From: Camellia lanceoleosa
Taxonomy: Eukaryota > Streptophyta > Magnoliopsida > Ericales > Theaceae
Assembly: GCA_025200525.1 (NCBI GenBank)
Contig: CM045768.1
Span: 52,999,177 to 53,063,176 of the forward strand
Length of the DNA stretch: 64,000 nucleotides
Direction: 5' to 3'
Below, piece by piece: positions 44,201 through 56,300 of this stretch. Under the pieces are notes generated by a model that made no database searches, was not told where the DNA came from, and was given only the letters and a program-made list of their open reading frames with translations. The stretch's first letter is position 1, and every line of letters begins with the position of its first letter. Both the position numbers and the translations under genes were made by a program.

Positions 44201-47200
44201 CGTAATTCACTCCAAGATAAACGAAAACGACATCCGGGGGGAAACCCAAAGAGTAAAGCACTTGCAGTACGTAAATCAGGTCGGACAGAAACGACTTCGG
44301 CCTGAAGAGTGCCAAGGTCCGATGATAACCTTCACCGAGGCCGACCTAGAGATGGTCCAGCACCCACATAATGATGCATTGGTAGTATCCCTCCAGGTTG
44401 GGGAGTGCCAAGTGAAACGCATCCTGATAGATCAAGGCAGCTCCTGTGACATCATGTACGTTAGATGTTACAAAGAGCTAGGCCTTCACCCAGACGACAT
44501 GGAGCAGTCGAACGGCCCGATGGTCGGCTTCAATGGAACGCCGACATGGCCACTGGGCGCTACAAACTTGGAAGTACAAGCAGGCACTAAGAAGATCAGG
44601 ACTGAATTCATCGTGATTGACACGCCTTCCCCTTACAACATCATATTGGGAAGGCCATGGTTGCATGCAATGGGGGCAGTCCCCTCAACATTGCACCAAC
44701 TACTACGCTTCCCAACAGAGCATGGGATTGAAGAGGTCAGAGGAGATCAACTGCAGGCAAAAAACTGCTCCATGGCAGCAATGAAGACCACCTGCAACGT
44801 TCAAGAACCAACAAAGGCAGAGATCGAAGATGAGGACATGGAAGTCCTGGATGATGTCGGCAAGGAGCCGACCGAAAAGAGTGAGGAATCACTAAAGAAA
44901 ATCCTCGTTCGGGAGGGTGACGAAGAACGCTTTTTTCTTCTCGGATCAGGCTTATCCGAAGAAGAAGAGAAAGAACTGGAAGCCTTTTTAAGAACAAACA
45001 TAGAGGTGTTCGCCTGGACACCTTATGAAATGCCTGGCATCGACCCCGAGGTCACATGTCACCGACTGAATGTCGACAGATCGGCAAAACCTGTCATACA
45101 GCGAGCTAGAAGACCGACGTTGATGCACGTCGAAGCAGTGGAGGAAGAAGTAGACAGACTCCTGGAAGCCAAGGCCATCAGAGAAGTCAATTATCCAACG
45201 TGGCTTTCAAATACAGTGGTGGTAAAGAAGAAAAATGGTAAATGGAGGGTTTGCGTAGATTTTACAAGCCTAAATAAAGCCTGCCCCAAAGACAGCTTCC
45301 CGCTGCCAAAAATTGACCAACTGGTGGATGCCACATCAGGACACGGAAGGATGAGCTTCCTGGATGCTTATAGGGGGTACCACCAGATAGCCATGTACCC
45401 CCCAGACGAAGAAAAGACAGCGTTCATCACCCCAAAAGGCCTGTCTTTATTCTGCAAGGTGATTCCTTTTAGAATTTGAAGCAACTTACCAAAGGCTGGT
45501 AACCAAAATGTTCAAGCACCTGATAGGTCAAACAGTCGAAGTCTACATTGATGACATGGTCGTGAAGACCAAAGAGCCTAAAAGTCATCTTGCCGACTTA
45601 AAAAAGGTATTTGAGATACTCAAAACATATCGGCTCCGACTCAACGCATCTAAATGCGCGTTTGGAGTTGGATCAGGAAAGTTCCTAGGTTACCTGGTAA
45701 CAAGAAGGGGAATAGAGGCCAGCCCAGATCAGATCAAGGCCATCCTAGATCTACAGAGCCCAACCTCGGCTAAACAGGTTCAAATGCTCACCGGAAGGGC
45801 CGCAGCCCTAAACAGGTTTATAAGCCGAAGCTCAGACAAATGCAAACCCTTCTTCAACCTGGTAAAAAGGACTGTAGACTTCCTATGGACTGAAGAATGT
45901 GAGGCCGCTTTGGCCGACCTAAAAAAGTATCTGACCACGACTCCAGTCCTCTCAACACCTAAACCTGGGGAGGAGCTGTTTTTATACTTAGCCGTATCAG
46001 AACACGCAGTAAGTGCAGTGCTAATCCGAGAAGAGCATGGAGAACAGAAGGCTGTCTATTATGTAAGTAAAACCTTGGCCAACGCTGAAACAATGTAGTT
46101 ACCACTGGAGAAGTTAATGTTGGCCTTAGTGATGGCCTCAAAGAAATTGAATCACTACTTCTAGGCACACAAGATCGTGGTGCTAACAGAACATCCATTG
46201 AAATCCTTGTAGCAACAAGGAGACTTAACAGGAAGAATTGCAAGGTGGGCAGTGGCCTTGGGCCAGTATGACCTAGAGTTCAGGCCCAGAACAGCAATTA
46301 AGGGCCAAGTTTTGGCCGACTTTGTGGCAGAATTCACGCCTGAATCCATCAAACCTCAGGCTCCGTTGAGCCAAAATGAACAAGATCCCAGCAAGCAAGG
46401 AGAATCCCAGCCAAAGGCCAGGGAACAAAGAAAGGAAAAGCTTAGACCCTGCAGCATCTACATCGGCGACTCATTCAGACTGTTTGTCGATGGAAGTTCA
46501 AACCGACAAGGAGGCGAGGCGAGTATCTGGCGATATCCCCAGATGGGGAAATAATAGAGCAATCCATCCGTTTGGGGTTCAAGGCCTCAAACAATGAAGC
46601 AGAATACGAGGCATTAATTGCAGGACTAAAACTGGCAGCGGCAGCAGAAGCAGATGAGGTAATAGTTTTTTGTGATTCACAGTTAATTGTTAACCAATCA
46701 ACAGGAGAATTTGCAGCCAGAGACGAGAGGATGTCGGCATATGCAAAAGAGGTTATCAGATTGGCCGAGCTATTTCAGAACTGCCGACTTCTTCAAGTAA
46801 GCCGAGATGATAACTGCCACGCCGACGCGTTGGCCAACCTGGCAAGTTCAATATAGACTGGAAAAACAAGAACAATCATGATCGACTATATGTCGGGCCC
46901 GAGCATAGAACCACGGAGCACAAAGCAAGAAGCAATGTGTGTGGACATGGGGCCAAGCTGGATGGATGCAATTGTTGCATTCCTGAAAGAAGGAAAGTTG
47001 CCAGAAGATCGCAAGGAGGCACACAAAGTCAGATTGAAGTCAGCAAGATTTAGCCTGACTGCAGACGGACATCTCTACAGAAGGTCCTTCACTGGACCCC
47101 TTTTAAGGTGCGTACACCCCTTACAAGTTGAAGATTTTTTATATGAAATTCATGAAGGGATTTGTGGAAGCCACGTTGGGGGCAGATCATTAGCCCATAG

Positions 47201-48197
47201 GGCCATTACCCAGGGGTATTGGTGGCCCTACATGCAAAAAGATGCAGAAGCATACGTGAAGAAGTGCGAACAATGCCAAAGGTTTGCACCCTTGATTCAT
47301 CAGCCAGCTGCTGACCTGAACCCAGTATCCAGCCCTTGGACGTTTGCCCAATAGGGCATGGATCTGGTTGGACAACTTCCCCAAGCAACTGGGCAGAGAA
47401 AATACTTGTTGGTAGCAACAGATTACTTCACAAAATGGATAGAGGCAGAACCTCTTGCCAAAATCCGAGATGTGGACGTCAAGAATTTCATATGGAAAAA
47501 CATTATTACCAGATTTGGCATTCCCAGAGCCATTGTTGCCGACAACAGAACATAGTTCGACAGCAAGCTTATCAAGAACTTCTGTGCAAAATTCAAGATC
47601 AAGAATTACTTTTCAACACTGAGTTTCCCCCAAAGTAATGGGCAAGCAGAAGCATCCAACAAAGTAATTCTGGATGGAATAAAGAAAAGGCTGCAGGTAG
47701 CAAAAGGGAAGTGGGTAGACGAATTGCCCAACGTACTTTGAGCATATCGGACTACGCCGAGGAGATCAACGGGGGAATCCCCCTTTGCCATGGCCTATGG
47801 CATAGGAGCAGTAATTCCACTGGAGGTCGGCATCCCAGGGATCCGAACCCAGGGAGTTGAGAATAGGACTAATGACATACTCTTAGCCCGAGATCTGGAT
47901 CTTCTTGAAGAGCGAAGAGAGAAGGCTGCAATTCAACTTGCAGTATACCAACAACAGCTTGCCAGAGCTTACAATAAGAAGGTCAACCCAAGAGATTTCC
48001 AAGTCGGCGACCTAGTCTCACGGAAAGTCGTCGGCAATAAAAAAGATCCCAAAGAGGGCAAGCTTGGCCCAAACTGGGAAGGACCATACAGAATTACTTC
48101 GGTGTTAGGCAATGGAGCTTATCGGCTTGAAGATAATGAGGGAAAAACACTGCCAAGACCCTGGAACACTTGTAATTTAAAATTTTTTTATCATTAA
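44200..48197 (+). pseudogene. Gypsy C pol: protease, RT, RNase H, integrase
   Basis: Protease: ILIDQGSSCDIMYVR (~44430) and PSPYNIILGRPW. Reverse transcriptase: WRVCVDFTSLNKACPKDSFP, FLDAYRGYHQIAM, frameshift at ~45465, then [10 protein letters not shown] (~45550). First RNase H to ~46330, with stops near 46097, 46162 and 46210. Second RNase H ([20 protein letters not shown], ~46590). Integrase: HHCC as HEGICGSHVGGRSLAHRAI ... CEQCQRF, then the core with GMDLVGQLP and FGIPRAIVADN, and the C-terminal KLGPNWEGPYRI block; the frame ends at 48197. Stops at 47352, 47551 and 47739 replace Trp or Gln expected from the family. No chromodomain. Confidence 0.9.
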
Positions 48198-48363
48198 GAT
48201 GTTCATTATTTTTGGCCGAAGTCATCAATAAAATCTTTTCGAAATTCTTCAAGCACATATGATTGATTAAGATACTTAACATTGTTTCCGGAAGACATGA
48301 AAAATGAGAACCCAAGTGGAACTCAGGTTCACATTGGGGGCAAAGAAGATACAAAGTTTACCA

Positions 48364-49142
48364 CTTGTTGAAATTTGTAGTAATTTACAAATTGGTCAGA
48401 TTGAATACAAAGTCTACCACTTGTTGAAATTTGTAGCAATTTACAAGCTGGTCAGACCGAATACAAAGTCCACCACTTGTTGAAATTTGTAGCAATTTAC
48501 AAGTTGGTCAGACCGAATACAAAGTCCACCACTTGTTGAAATTTGTAGCAATTTACAAGTTGGTCAGACTGATACAAAGCTTACCACTTGTTGAAATTTG
48601 CAGCAATTTACAAGTTGAAGGTAAGCCAAGATGGTTCCTTACCTTCACTTGTTGAAATTTGTAGCAATTTACAAGTTGAAGTTAAGCCGAGATATTTGTT
48701 TCTCTTCACTTGTTGAAATTTGTAGCAATTTACAAGTCGAAGTGAAGCCGATGTTATTGCTTACAGACTTATGGCAAACTAGTGGTTGGCTAAAACAAGA
48801 AAGATGCTTAACACTTGTTGAAATTTGTAGCAATTTACAAAATTGAAGTTAAGCCGACATATGATCATCTGTTAAAATTTACAGGTTAAGGTAAAAGCTA
48901 AGTATATTGTTTAAACCCTTGTTGAAATTTGTAGCAATTTACAAGTAGATCACTGTTTAACAGTTGTTATAACTTGAGACAAGTTTACTGTGTATGTTAG
49001 TCCTTGTTGAAATTTGTAGCAATTTACAAGTAGGTTAGAGTGAAATTACTGTTTACATATTTATTGCAACTTAAGAAAAGTTAGCAAAGCTTACATTGAA
49101 AAGTATATTTTATACTTGTTGAAATTTATGAAAAGATTGCAG
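48364..49142. repeat. Hairpin-forming tandem repeats in Gypsy C
   Basis: A 28-bp core recurs at 48364, 48420, 48476, 48532, 48587, 48648, 48709, 48814, 48918 and 49003, with partial copies near 48869 and 49115. It starts CTTGTTGAAATT, has TGTAGC in the middle and ends AATTTACAAG; the outer CTTGT/ACAAG and inner AAATT/AATTT pair around a TGTAGC loop with a small bulge. Spacing is 56 bp in the first units, then 55-105 bp. The core is nearly invariant while the spacers diverge. Confidence 0.88.
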
Positions 49143-49425
49143 GTCAGTATCTTGCCGAAATATAAACTTACAGTTATTATACCCGAGGTATGTAACCTCG
49201 AGAAGATCATACAGAGGAAGAATTATGTAGATCATGCAAAATATTCTAAGTATAAAGCCACACAGAAGCAATAAGAAGAAATTAAAGACTGAAGTATTTA
49301 GGGAAAAGCAGTTGCAGTTATATATAAAAGGCACTATAGCCGAGCAGAAGTAAATTGTTCATGAGTAACAAAACAAAGGCACATTAGGCCACAGAAGAAA
49401 ACTTGTATTGTTCAGAAAACAAAGT

Positions 49426-49473
49426 ACAAAAAAAAAAAAAAAAAAAAAAAAAGAAAAAAGAAAAAAAAAAAAG
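49426..49473. repeat. A-rich homopolymer tract
   Basis: About 45 bases of nearly pure A with a few G, just beyond the antisense gene's stop on its strand (where it reads as T). A simple repeat. Confidence 0.8.
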
Positions 49474-51865
49474 CTATGATTCTTCAGCCTCGGGAGCGGT
49501 TTGAATTTGGACCTCGGCAGTCTTTGAAAGAACAACCTCGGCATCTTTTTCTATCACAACCTCGGCATTCTTGTCTGTCGCGATCTCGGCATCAATCTCA
49601 GCAAGAGTTTTTTCAACACTTCTCTCAACCAAAAGAAGGTCAGAAGAAAGCCTACCAATGTCAGCTTCCTTGGGCACTTCTTCAGCATCATCCTGGGTCA
49701 AGTCCAAAACTTGATCACTCTCAGGAGGAGACCTGACTTCACCAGCATCTTTGGGCTTCCTTACTAAGGCTTCTTCATCATTATTATCTTCATCCTCCTC
49801 TTCAGCCTGGGATTCAGATTTAGCTTCTTCCTTAGTCTGACTTGGAGGAGGAGGAAATGGCAAAGGAATAGCTTCGGCCTTACGCTAGGGCGAATCAACA
49901 GGAAGATCAAGTTTTTTGGCTAAGGACATCCAACCAAGGGAAAAGCCCCAGTTGTATGCCTGCTTAACTTGTAACTTGTAGTCTTCAGTGACATCGGCTA
50001 CACCCTAGGCATAAGCCTTTTCGTCGGCTTCTTTAATTTCAGTCGACTTCGTGGCCAAGGCTTCCGCGAGCTCCTTCTTGGCCTGAGCTGCTTTCTCCTC
50101 AGCCTCTTTCTTTTGAGCCTCGGCAACATTCTTAGTGGCCTCTAAAGACTCAGCCTTTTCTTCAGCAAGGGTTTGGGCTTTAGTAGCAGCCTCGGCTTGA
50201 TCTTCTAATTTTTTCATTTTTAACTGAAGGCCTTTATTTAACTTTTGAAGGGCTGCAAACTCCTTCTTCAAGTCACTCAACTTCTCCCTGGTCTCGAAAG
50301 ACTGTATGGAGAAGGAGTGTGCATACTGGACAGCCTAACAAAGAACACAGAAGCAAAAAGTTATTACAGAACTCTACAAGTATGAAAAGATAAAGATAAC
50401 AACAAGTCAACAGATAAAAACACTTACTTGAACGCAACGTTGGAGCATGAAGGCGTAATTTTCATACTCACTCATCTCGGCGTTTTTCTCGAGATCGCCT
50501 GGGAGAAGGAGGGTTGTGCTTAGTGCCACGCCGATGTTTATGTCATCAGCGCTGTCACTAGCCAAGACTGGCTTGTTCTCCAGAGTGATTGCAGGTGTCC
50601 AGGGAACATTGGGCACTTTGGATTTTGAAGTAGTCCCAGAAGAGGACTTTGGCCTCTTTGATTTCTGGAACTCTGCTGGTTGAGTTTCAGCAGACCTTTT
50701 TGCCGAGGGAGAAGCATTCTTCATATTCTCGGCTAATTGTGAAATAGGCACTGCATCCTCAGCCTTAGCCTCAGTGACTTTGGTCTTTGGCTGAGCCTTC
50801 TTTATTCTTTTTGGTTTTGGTGGGGGCATCGTTTGAGCTGGAATGGTATCAACATCATCTGGAAGGTCGACAAGGAGGTCTTGGCGCGCGGTCTTGACGA
50901 ACCATTTTAATTTGTTTTAACAAGTCTACGTCGGCGTTTTCTCTCAGGAATTGGTACCAAGAATGGTGCCGAGGTGGAAGGTTGATTGGTTGGGTCAGAT
51001 GTGGATCCCTAATCTGTCTGGGATGAAGAAGCAACTTGAGTTGTGGCGGTAGCTGGAGAGTGGCTCTTTTTCTTCTTCCTTGGAACGTCGGGCAAGGTAG
51101 ATCTGTAGGAGGGGATGAAATTCAGTAAGAGTGGAGCTTTTCGCTTTTGGATAGGAAGGTCCAGAAGCTTCTTTAAATCCTTGCCAAGGAAATAAGACTG
51201 GCGAAAATCCTTGGGAGGCTGGCGAACGTCTGTAAAACAGAAACGCAACATCAGAAACATATTAAATCTCTTGAAGACTTGGAGAAAAACAAAAAGACAA
51301 CAGCTAAGTAAATTGGCGTTGGGCTCTTACCCTTGCCCTCTTTTACTGTTCGGGGGAGAGGGAAGAGATGGACTTCTTCGTCTGGACCAAATTCCCAGTT
51401 TCCAGAAGCGATAAGATAATCATCTCCAGCCCCTTTATTGGAGTCTGGGAGGTCGGCTACAATCTTAATCTCGGTAGACCTCAGCTTAAGGTAATATACA
51501 AAACCCTTCTCTTTCAGGTTAAGGGCGCACATAGTATAACAATATTGAATGTCGGCGAGAGTGATCCTAACATTCTCCTGTCGAGCTAAAGCTATTATAC
51601 CATTAAGTGTTCTATAGGAGTTGATGGTAAGTTGCATAGGGTTCAAGGTGTAGTAGTGAAGAACTTCACGAAAAAGGGGATTAAGTGGGAGCCGAAGTCT
51701 ACACTCAACAAAAGCTACAACAGGGAAGGGCATGGTATCGTCTGTAGGCATAATGGAATCATCATCCCCAGCTAGCCTAAGGTGCACATCAGCAGGAATA
51801 GAGAATTCTTGCCTAAAAAATTCAAGTTTGGTTGGGGTATTTACCCTATGTCTCCACATGCCCAT
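49474..51865 (-). pseudogene. Antisense gene (aORF) of Gypsy C, spliced and probably decayed
   Basis: On the strand opposite pol, between pol and the 3-prime LTR. Exon 1 (51865-~51331) starts MGMWRHRVNTPTKLEFFRQE and has FSIPADVHLRLAG, FVECRLRLPLNPLFREVLHYY and NWEFGPDEEVHLFPLP, matching the Gypsy B antisense gene and the gypsy-type putative transposon (Transposase_28-like) family. A clean intron follows: donor GTAAGAG at 51330 and acceptor TTTTACAG ending at 51230. Later parts are a Lys/Ser-rich linker (51009-51229), a nuclear-signal-like basic stretch (PPPKPKRIKKAQPKTK, ~50820), a long Ala/Glu/Lys coiled coil (50280-50005) and an acidic tail (49863-49474). Stops between the pieces may be introns or decay. 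Role unknown. Confidence 0.72.
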
Positions 51866-52851
51866 TGTGTCAATCTAAGTATAAAAGGCTGGGTTCCAGA
51901 AGAGGGTTAATCCGGAAAGGGTTGCAAAAACCTCGGCTACAAAACTGGAAAAATACAGGTAAGACTTGTTTCAGTTTTTCCTAAAAATCGAGGGTTCTAT
52001 AAGCAAATCCCAAACCTAAAACTATGAAGACGAAGATCAAGGGCACAGATCTGGAAAAAATACAAAAATTAGAAAAACAAAGGCGAATTTCAGATTCAAG
52101 AGCAAATAATGGGTTATTAGAAAAATGAAGATTACAAAGGGTTGGGAGCCAAGAACAGTAGTGAAACAGTGCAAAGTGTTCGTGACATATACGAAATCAT
52201 AAAATAGGATACATTCAGGTGAGTGATTCACAGATTGAATGCTGGAGCAGAATAAAACGAAACAGGAAATTCCAGAAATAATCAAGAACTGGGAGAGAAG
52301 GGCCAGTTGCTTACCAGATAAAGTGGCGCCGGAATGAAATTCGCCGAGGACAGACGACAGTAGCAGGAGCTTCGCGAGAACGGAAGAAGAAGACTGTTGC
52401 AGAGTCGAAGCTCGAAACAATGGCAGACTCAAAAGAGAAAAAGCTTTGAGAGAAAGAGAAAGCAGAGTAAATTGAGTGCAAAAGTGAAGAAACGAAGGAG
52501 AGAGGCAACAGTTTTGTCAAAAATGTGAAACGGCGGCAAAAACAGGAGCATTTAATGCGCCTGGGTTAGCGCATGCGTCAGACGGCGCATACAGGAAAAA
52601 CGTGGCTTACAAACGCGTCGCAGGCACGAGCCAATAAGAATGAAACGTGTGAATCAAGCGGTTGAAAAGTGATGCATGACAGCTCATGCGTGTAGGAAAG
52701 TTCATTCGAATTTTGCTCTTAAAAGAAGACATGTCGGCTTAAAGAGAATGATCTCGGCTACAGAGTTTTTTGTGCCGACGTACTGAAAAGAACTAAACAG
52801 TATAGGTTTCATCACCTTAGAATGCCGAGATAATAGAACCTAGGGGGCAGT

Positions 52852-53358
52852 TGTGGGGATATATTTTCAGAGTACTAACACGTGGCGAGGTGACGCCGAC
52901 GTGTCAGCCGAGGTGCCACGTGTCATGACAGTTATGTCGAGGTGATCTCGGGGTTGCCGAGGTTATCTCCGAAGATACCGGAATCCGAGATAAGTGGATA
53001 AAGGACAAGAGTCCTAGAATGAAGATGAAACTCAACTTGTATATGGGATAAAAGTCCCAAATTAGCAGTAATCCTGAGTCCATTGGAGTTAGGCTCCTAT
53101 TGGGACTAGGATTGTATTGGCTATAAATAAGAGGTACCCCCATGGGTCTAAGGTACGTTTTGAACACTCAAGCTTGTGAGTTGAATACTTGATTATCTTT
53201 GAGAGATATACTGACTTGATCGTCGGAGTGCCCCGGGTGGAAGAACCACCGCCGGAGCCTTTTCTTTCTGTATAGGACAGCAAGGTGCCATCTATTCTGC
53301 CTGTGTTCTACAACTAAATTCCTAAGGACAGCAGTTTGATCAGAAAATTACTCACACA
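52852..53358 (+). repeat. 3-prime LTR of Gypsy C
   Basis: 507 bp, preceded by the polypurine tract and followed by TAAAG. It differs from the 5-prime LTR at about 17 positions, mostly transitions. Confidence 0.92.
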
Positions 53359-53363
53359 TAAAG

Positions 53364-56300
53364 CATTGGTGTATTGGTTTCACAACTCAAGTCTATTAAC
53401 GTAATATGATATATAATGTAGTATAAAAATGTGATAATTTACAACTTACGGAGAAATATGTTTGACCATAATCAAACATTCAGTTTTGAGTTGGCTTTGG
53501 AAAAAAAAGAAAAGAAAAAAAGACTCAAGTCATCAATTTCTTTAGGTTATGTTTGGATTTGAATTTTAAATTTGCCAAGGATTTGCAAAGAAGAATAAAA
53601 GAGAGGTTTAAATTATCTTCTTTTTTTTCTCTTCACAAATATCTTCTGAAATATAAGATCCCAATATAGTCTTAATGAAGAATGATAGTAAACCCCAAGC
53701 ACTAATGTCTTGTGCCCAATTGGAGCAATTATATAAATTGCCGGTGATTATTTCATAGTTCAACAGTATAGTACAGTATAGTATAATTATGTAATATTTT
53801 ATAATAGTATGATTAATGAAAAAAATTAAGTATTAATTATTTATGTTAAGTGATTAAGGAACATAAAAAATATAATAAACGATTATTAGTAAAGAAATAT
53901 GACTATGTAATATTCTGAAACGATTGTATAATTTTTTATTAATTGCGATATATATTACCGAATTCATTACAATTTATTTAATTACATAAATAATAGGATA
54001 TGAGTTTTGTTTTTTATATATAATTTTGTTTTGGAAACATCGAATCAATCATAAAGCTAAAAATATTCAATAGCATATACCACTTGTTTTTGTATTATTG
54101 TAGTATAGCATAAGAGTACAGTTATTATGAAGTGAAAAAGGAAAAAGTGAGCAATAATTATGTGGTTGACGCCGACCTAAGATGGGTATTCGCAATATAG
54201 CCCTCGGCCAAAAAGGTTCGGACAAATTATCCGAAGTCATATGGACCAGGTTCCTCCCCCTTTAAACATCGATCGAGACCCCTCTCTCTATATTTCTACT
54301 TCTACTTTCTACTAGAGGCTGTCACTGGCTCCACCCAAACAAACACAAACCAAAACAAAAACAAAAACAAAAAAAAATGATTTCCCTGCACTCCACTTCC
54401 CCCCACTCATAAGTGGCGTGATGTCCACAAATAAATAAATAAAGGATAAATTATATTAAACCTCTTTAAATTATTGATTATTTATATTTTATTTTTATAA
54501 TATTTTAAATTCAATAATTATTTTTTAAAATTATTTGAATCTAAACATTAAGTCTTTCTGTTAGTTATTTGTTAGACATTTGAATAAAAAATTATCAAAT
54601 GCTGTACACATGATAATTATATTAAATTTTTATAAAAGATAAGATAGGGTAATTTATTTATGAGCAAATTTGAATTTGAACGAATAAAATTATATAAATA
54701 GTCGATAGTTTGAAAGAAATTAATATATAATTTGCTCATATATATGTGTGTACATATTTATATGTATAAAATAAGTGGATTGATTTACATAGAAGTGAAC
54801 TTCGATTTAGATGGATGCATGCAGTTGCAATTCAAGTCCATGGACTAATTAAGGGTTTTAATTTGATAATTTGATTTGTTTAATTTATAAGTCTTTTATT
54901 AAAAAATAAGATTATTATGATAATTGTAATTATATGACTTTATTCATGCATATAAGCATGAAATTATGTATATTTGGCAAGCATTTAGAATAAATTGTGA
55001 ATTTCAACTATTGTATTGCAATGTGTGCATTGGTCATTATGCATTTTGCTCGTTGGTTTCATTATCATAAAATTGCTCCAAAATTAGTTTGGTTTTAAGA
55101 TTTAGCGGGCTACTAGGACTTGGGCATGTTTTTTGAGTATGTATATCTTTACCCATTAATCAATTTCTAAATGTTTGAGTAGATTCTAAAGAAATACAAC
55201 TTTTTCATGAATTTTTTTTGAATCAAGATAGTTGATAACTGTACACTTATTACATGCCTTAATGCTAATATGAATTCTAAAATGATTGAATTAGAACAAT
55301 TTGTACATAATATCCTACACCTTTTAATCCACACAATATAGACGGGAGGGAAGACATCTCATTTGTTAATGGAATGTTTTAAGAGCAATGGTAAACAAAA
55401 CTAAAATAGTTAAGTAATAGAATTATGTAAAAAATCCTTATTTATTTATTTATATTCAAATACTCCTTGAATCCAACTAATTTCTAGAAACTTCCTGGAA
55501 TTTCAATAAATGGGAAGGGACCCCCATCACCCATTTGGAATTGGTAATGAACATTTCATCTCATTTTCAGACAGTGGGTCAATAGAAAAGAAGACAGCAC
55601 TGCACAAACAAATCACTTTTTAAGACATCCCCTTTAGTAACAACTTGTCCACTAAGCAAAAGCAGAAGAGACATATATTGCACAACTTCATGCAAGTAAT
55701 TAATCTGCATTATATTCCCTATATATATATATATATATATGAACATTTAAGTGAATAGTATAACTATGATACCCTTATTAATCATGAGAAAAAGTTATTA
55801 AATACTCTCGAAATATTACTGTAGTGTACATAGTACACTTGAATAATCTAGCCGAACAAAAAAAGATGAATGAGACTGACCTTGTTTCTTACTCAACTGA
55901 TCAAAGTGAGTAAGCTCGATTATACTCATCCCAATATTACATTCATGTATAAGATTGATAATATGAGAATATTGAAAAATTCCTCATTGAAGAGGGCACA
56001 ACAAAATTGAATTGACTAGAGGTGCCAATTTTGTGTGAATACTTCAATTTTCCATGCAAGTATGGCATGATAATGGGCTAGGGCACTTGGGAAGTATATT
56101 GGGCACAGCTACCCTTTGATAATTCCACTTGAATTAGGAAAAGATTTTTTAATTGTGCAGGGGTGTGTATTGAGATTGAGACAATCAATGACTTACCCAG
56201 CACAAGTCTCTTTTATAAGATTAACATAGGGACGATATCATACATGAAATCAAAGTGGTGCTTCATGGAAGCCCCCATTTTGCAACAAATGCAAAAATAT

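Larger units (their letters stand above)
41998..53358 (+). mobile_element. Tat-like Gypsy retrotransposon (Gypsy C)
   Basis: The 11.4-kb element has LTRs at 41998-42505 and 52852-53358 and a perfect TSD TAAAG at 41993-41997 and 53359-53363. Primer-binding site TGGCGCCTTCTGTGGGAA lies three bases inside the left LTR. A polypurine tract (CCTAGGGGGCAGT) abuts the right LTR. Plus-strand gag-pol is followed by a tandem array (48364-49142) and an antisense gene (51865-49474). LTRs differ at roughly 17 positions in 507 (about 3 percent), so it is the youngest LTR element in the window. Frameshifts and stops in pol show it cannot move unaided. Confidence 0.93.

Noticed and set aside
48364..49142. CRISPR-like look of constant cores and variable spacers
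   Set aside because: The spacers are diverged copies of each other, the genome is a plant nucleus, there are no cas genes, and the array lies inside an LTR retrotransposon.
54180..54430. Possible gene start (TATA-like box, C-rich leader, ATG)
   Set aside because: The ATG opens only a few codons and no downstream exon is recognised.
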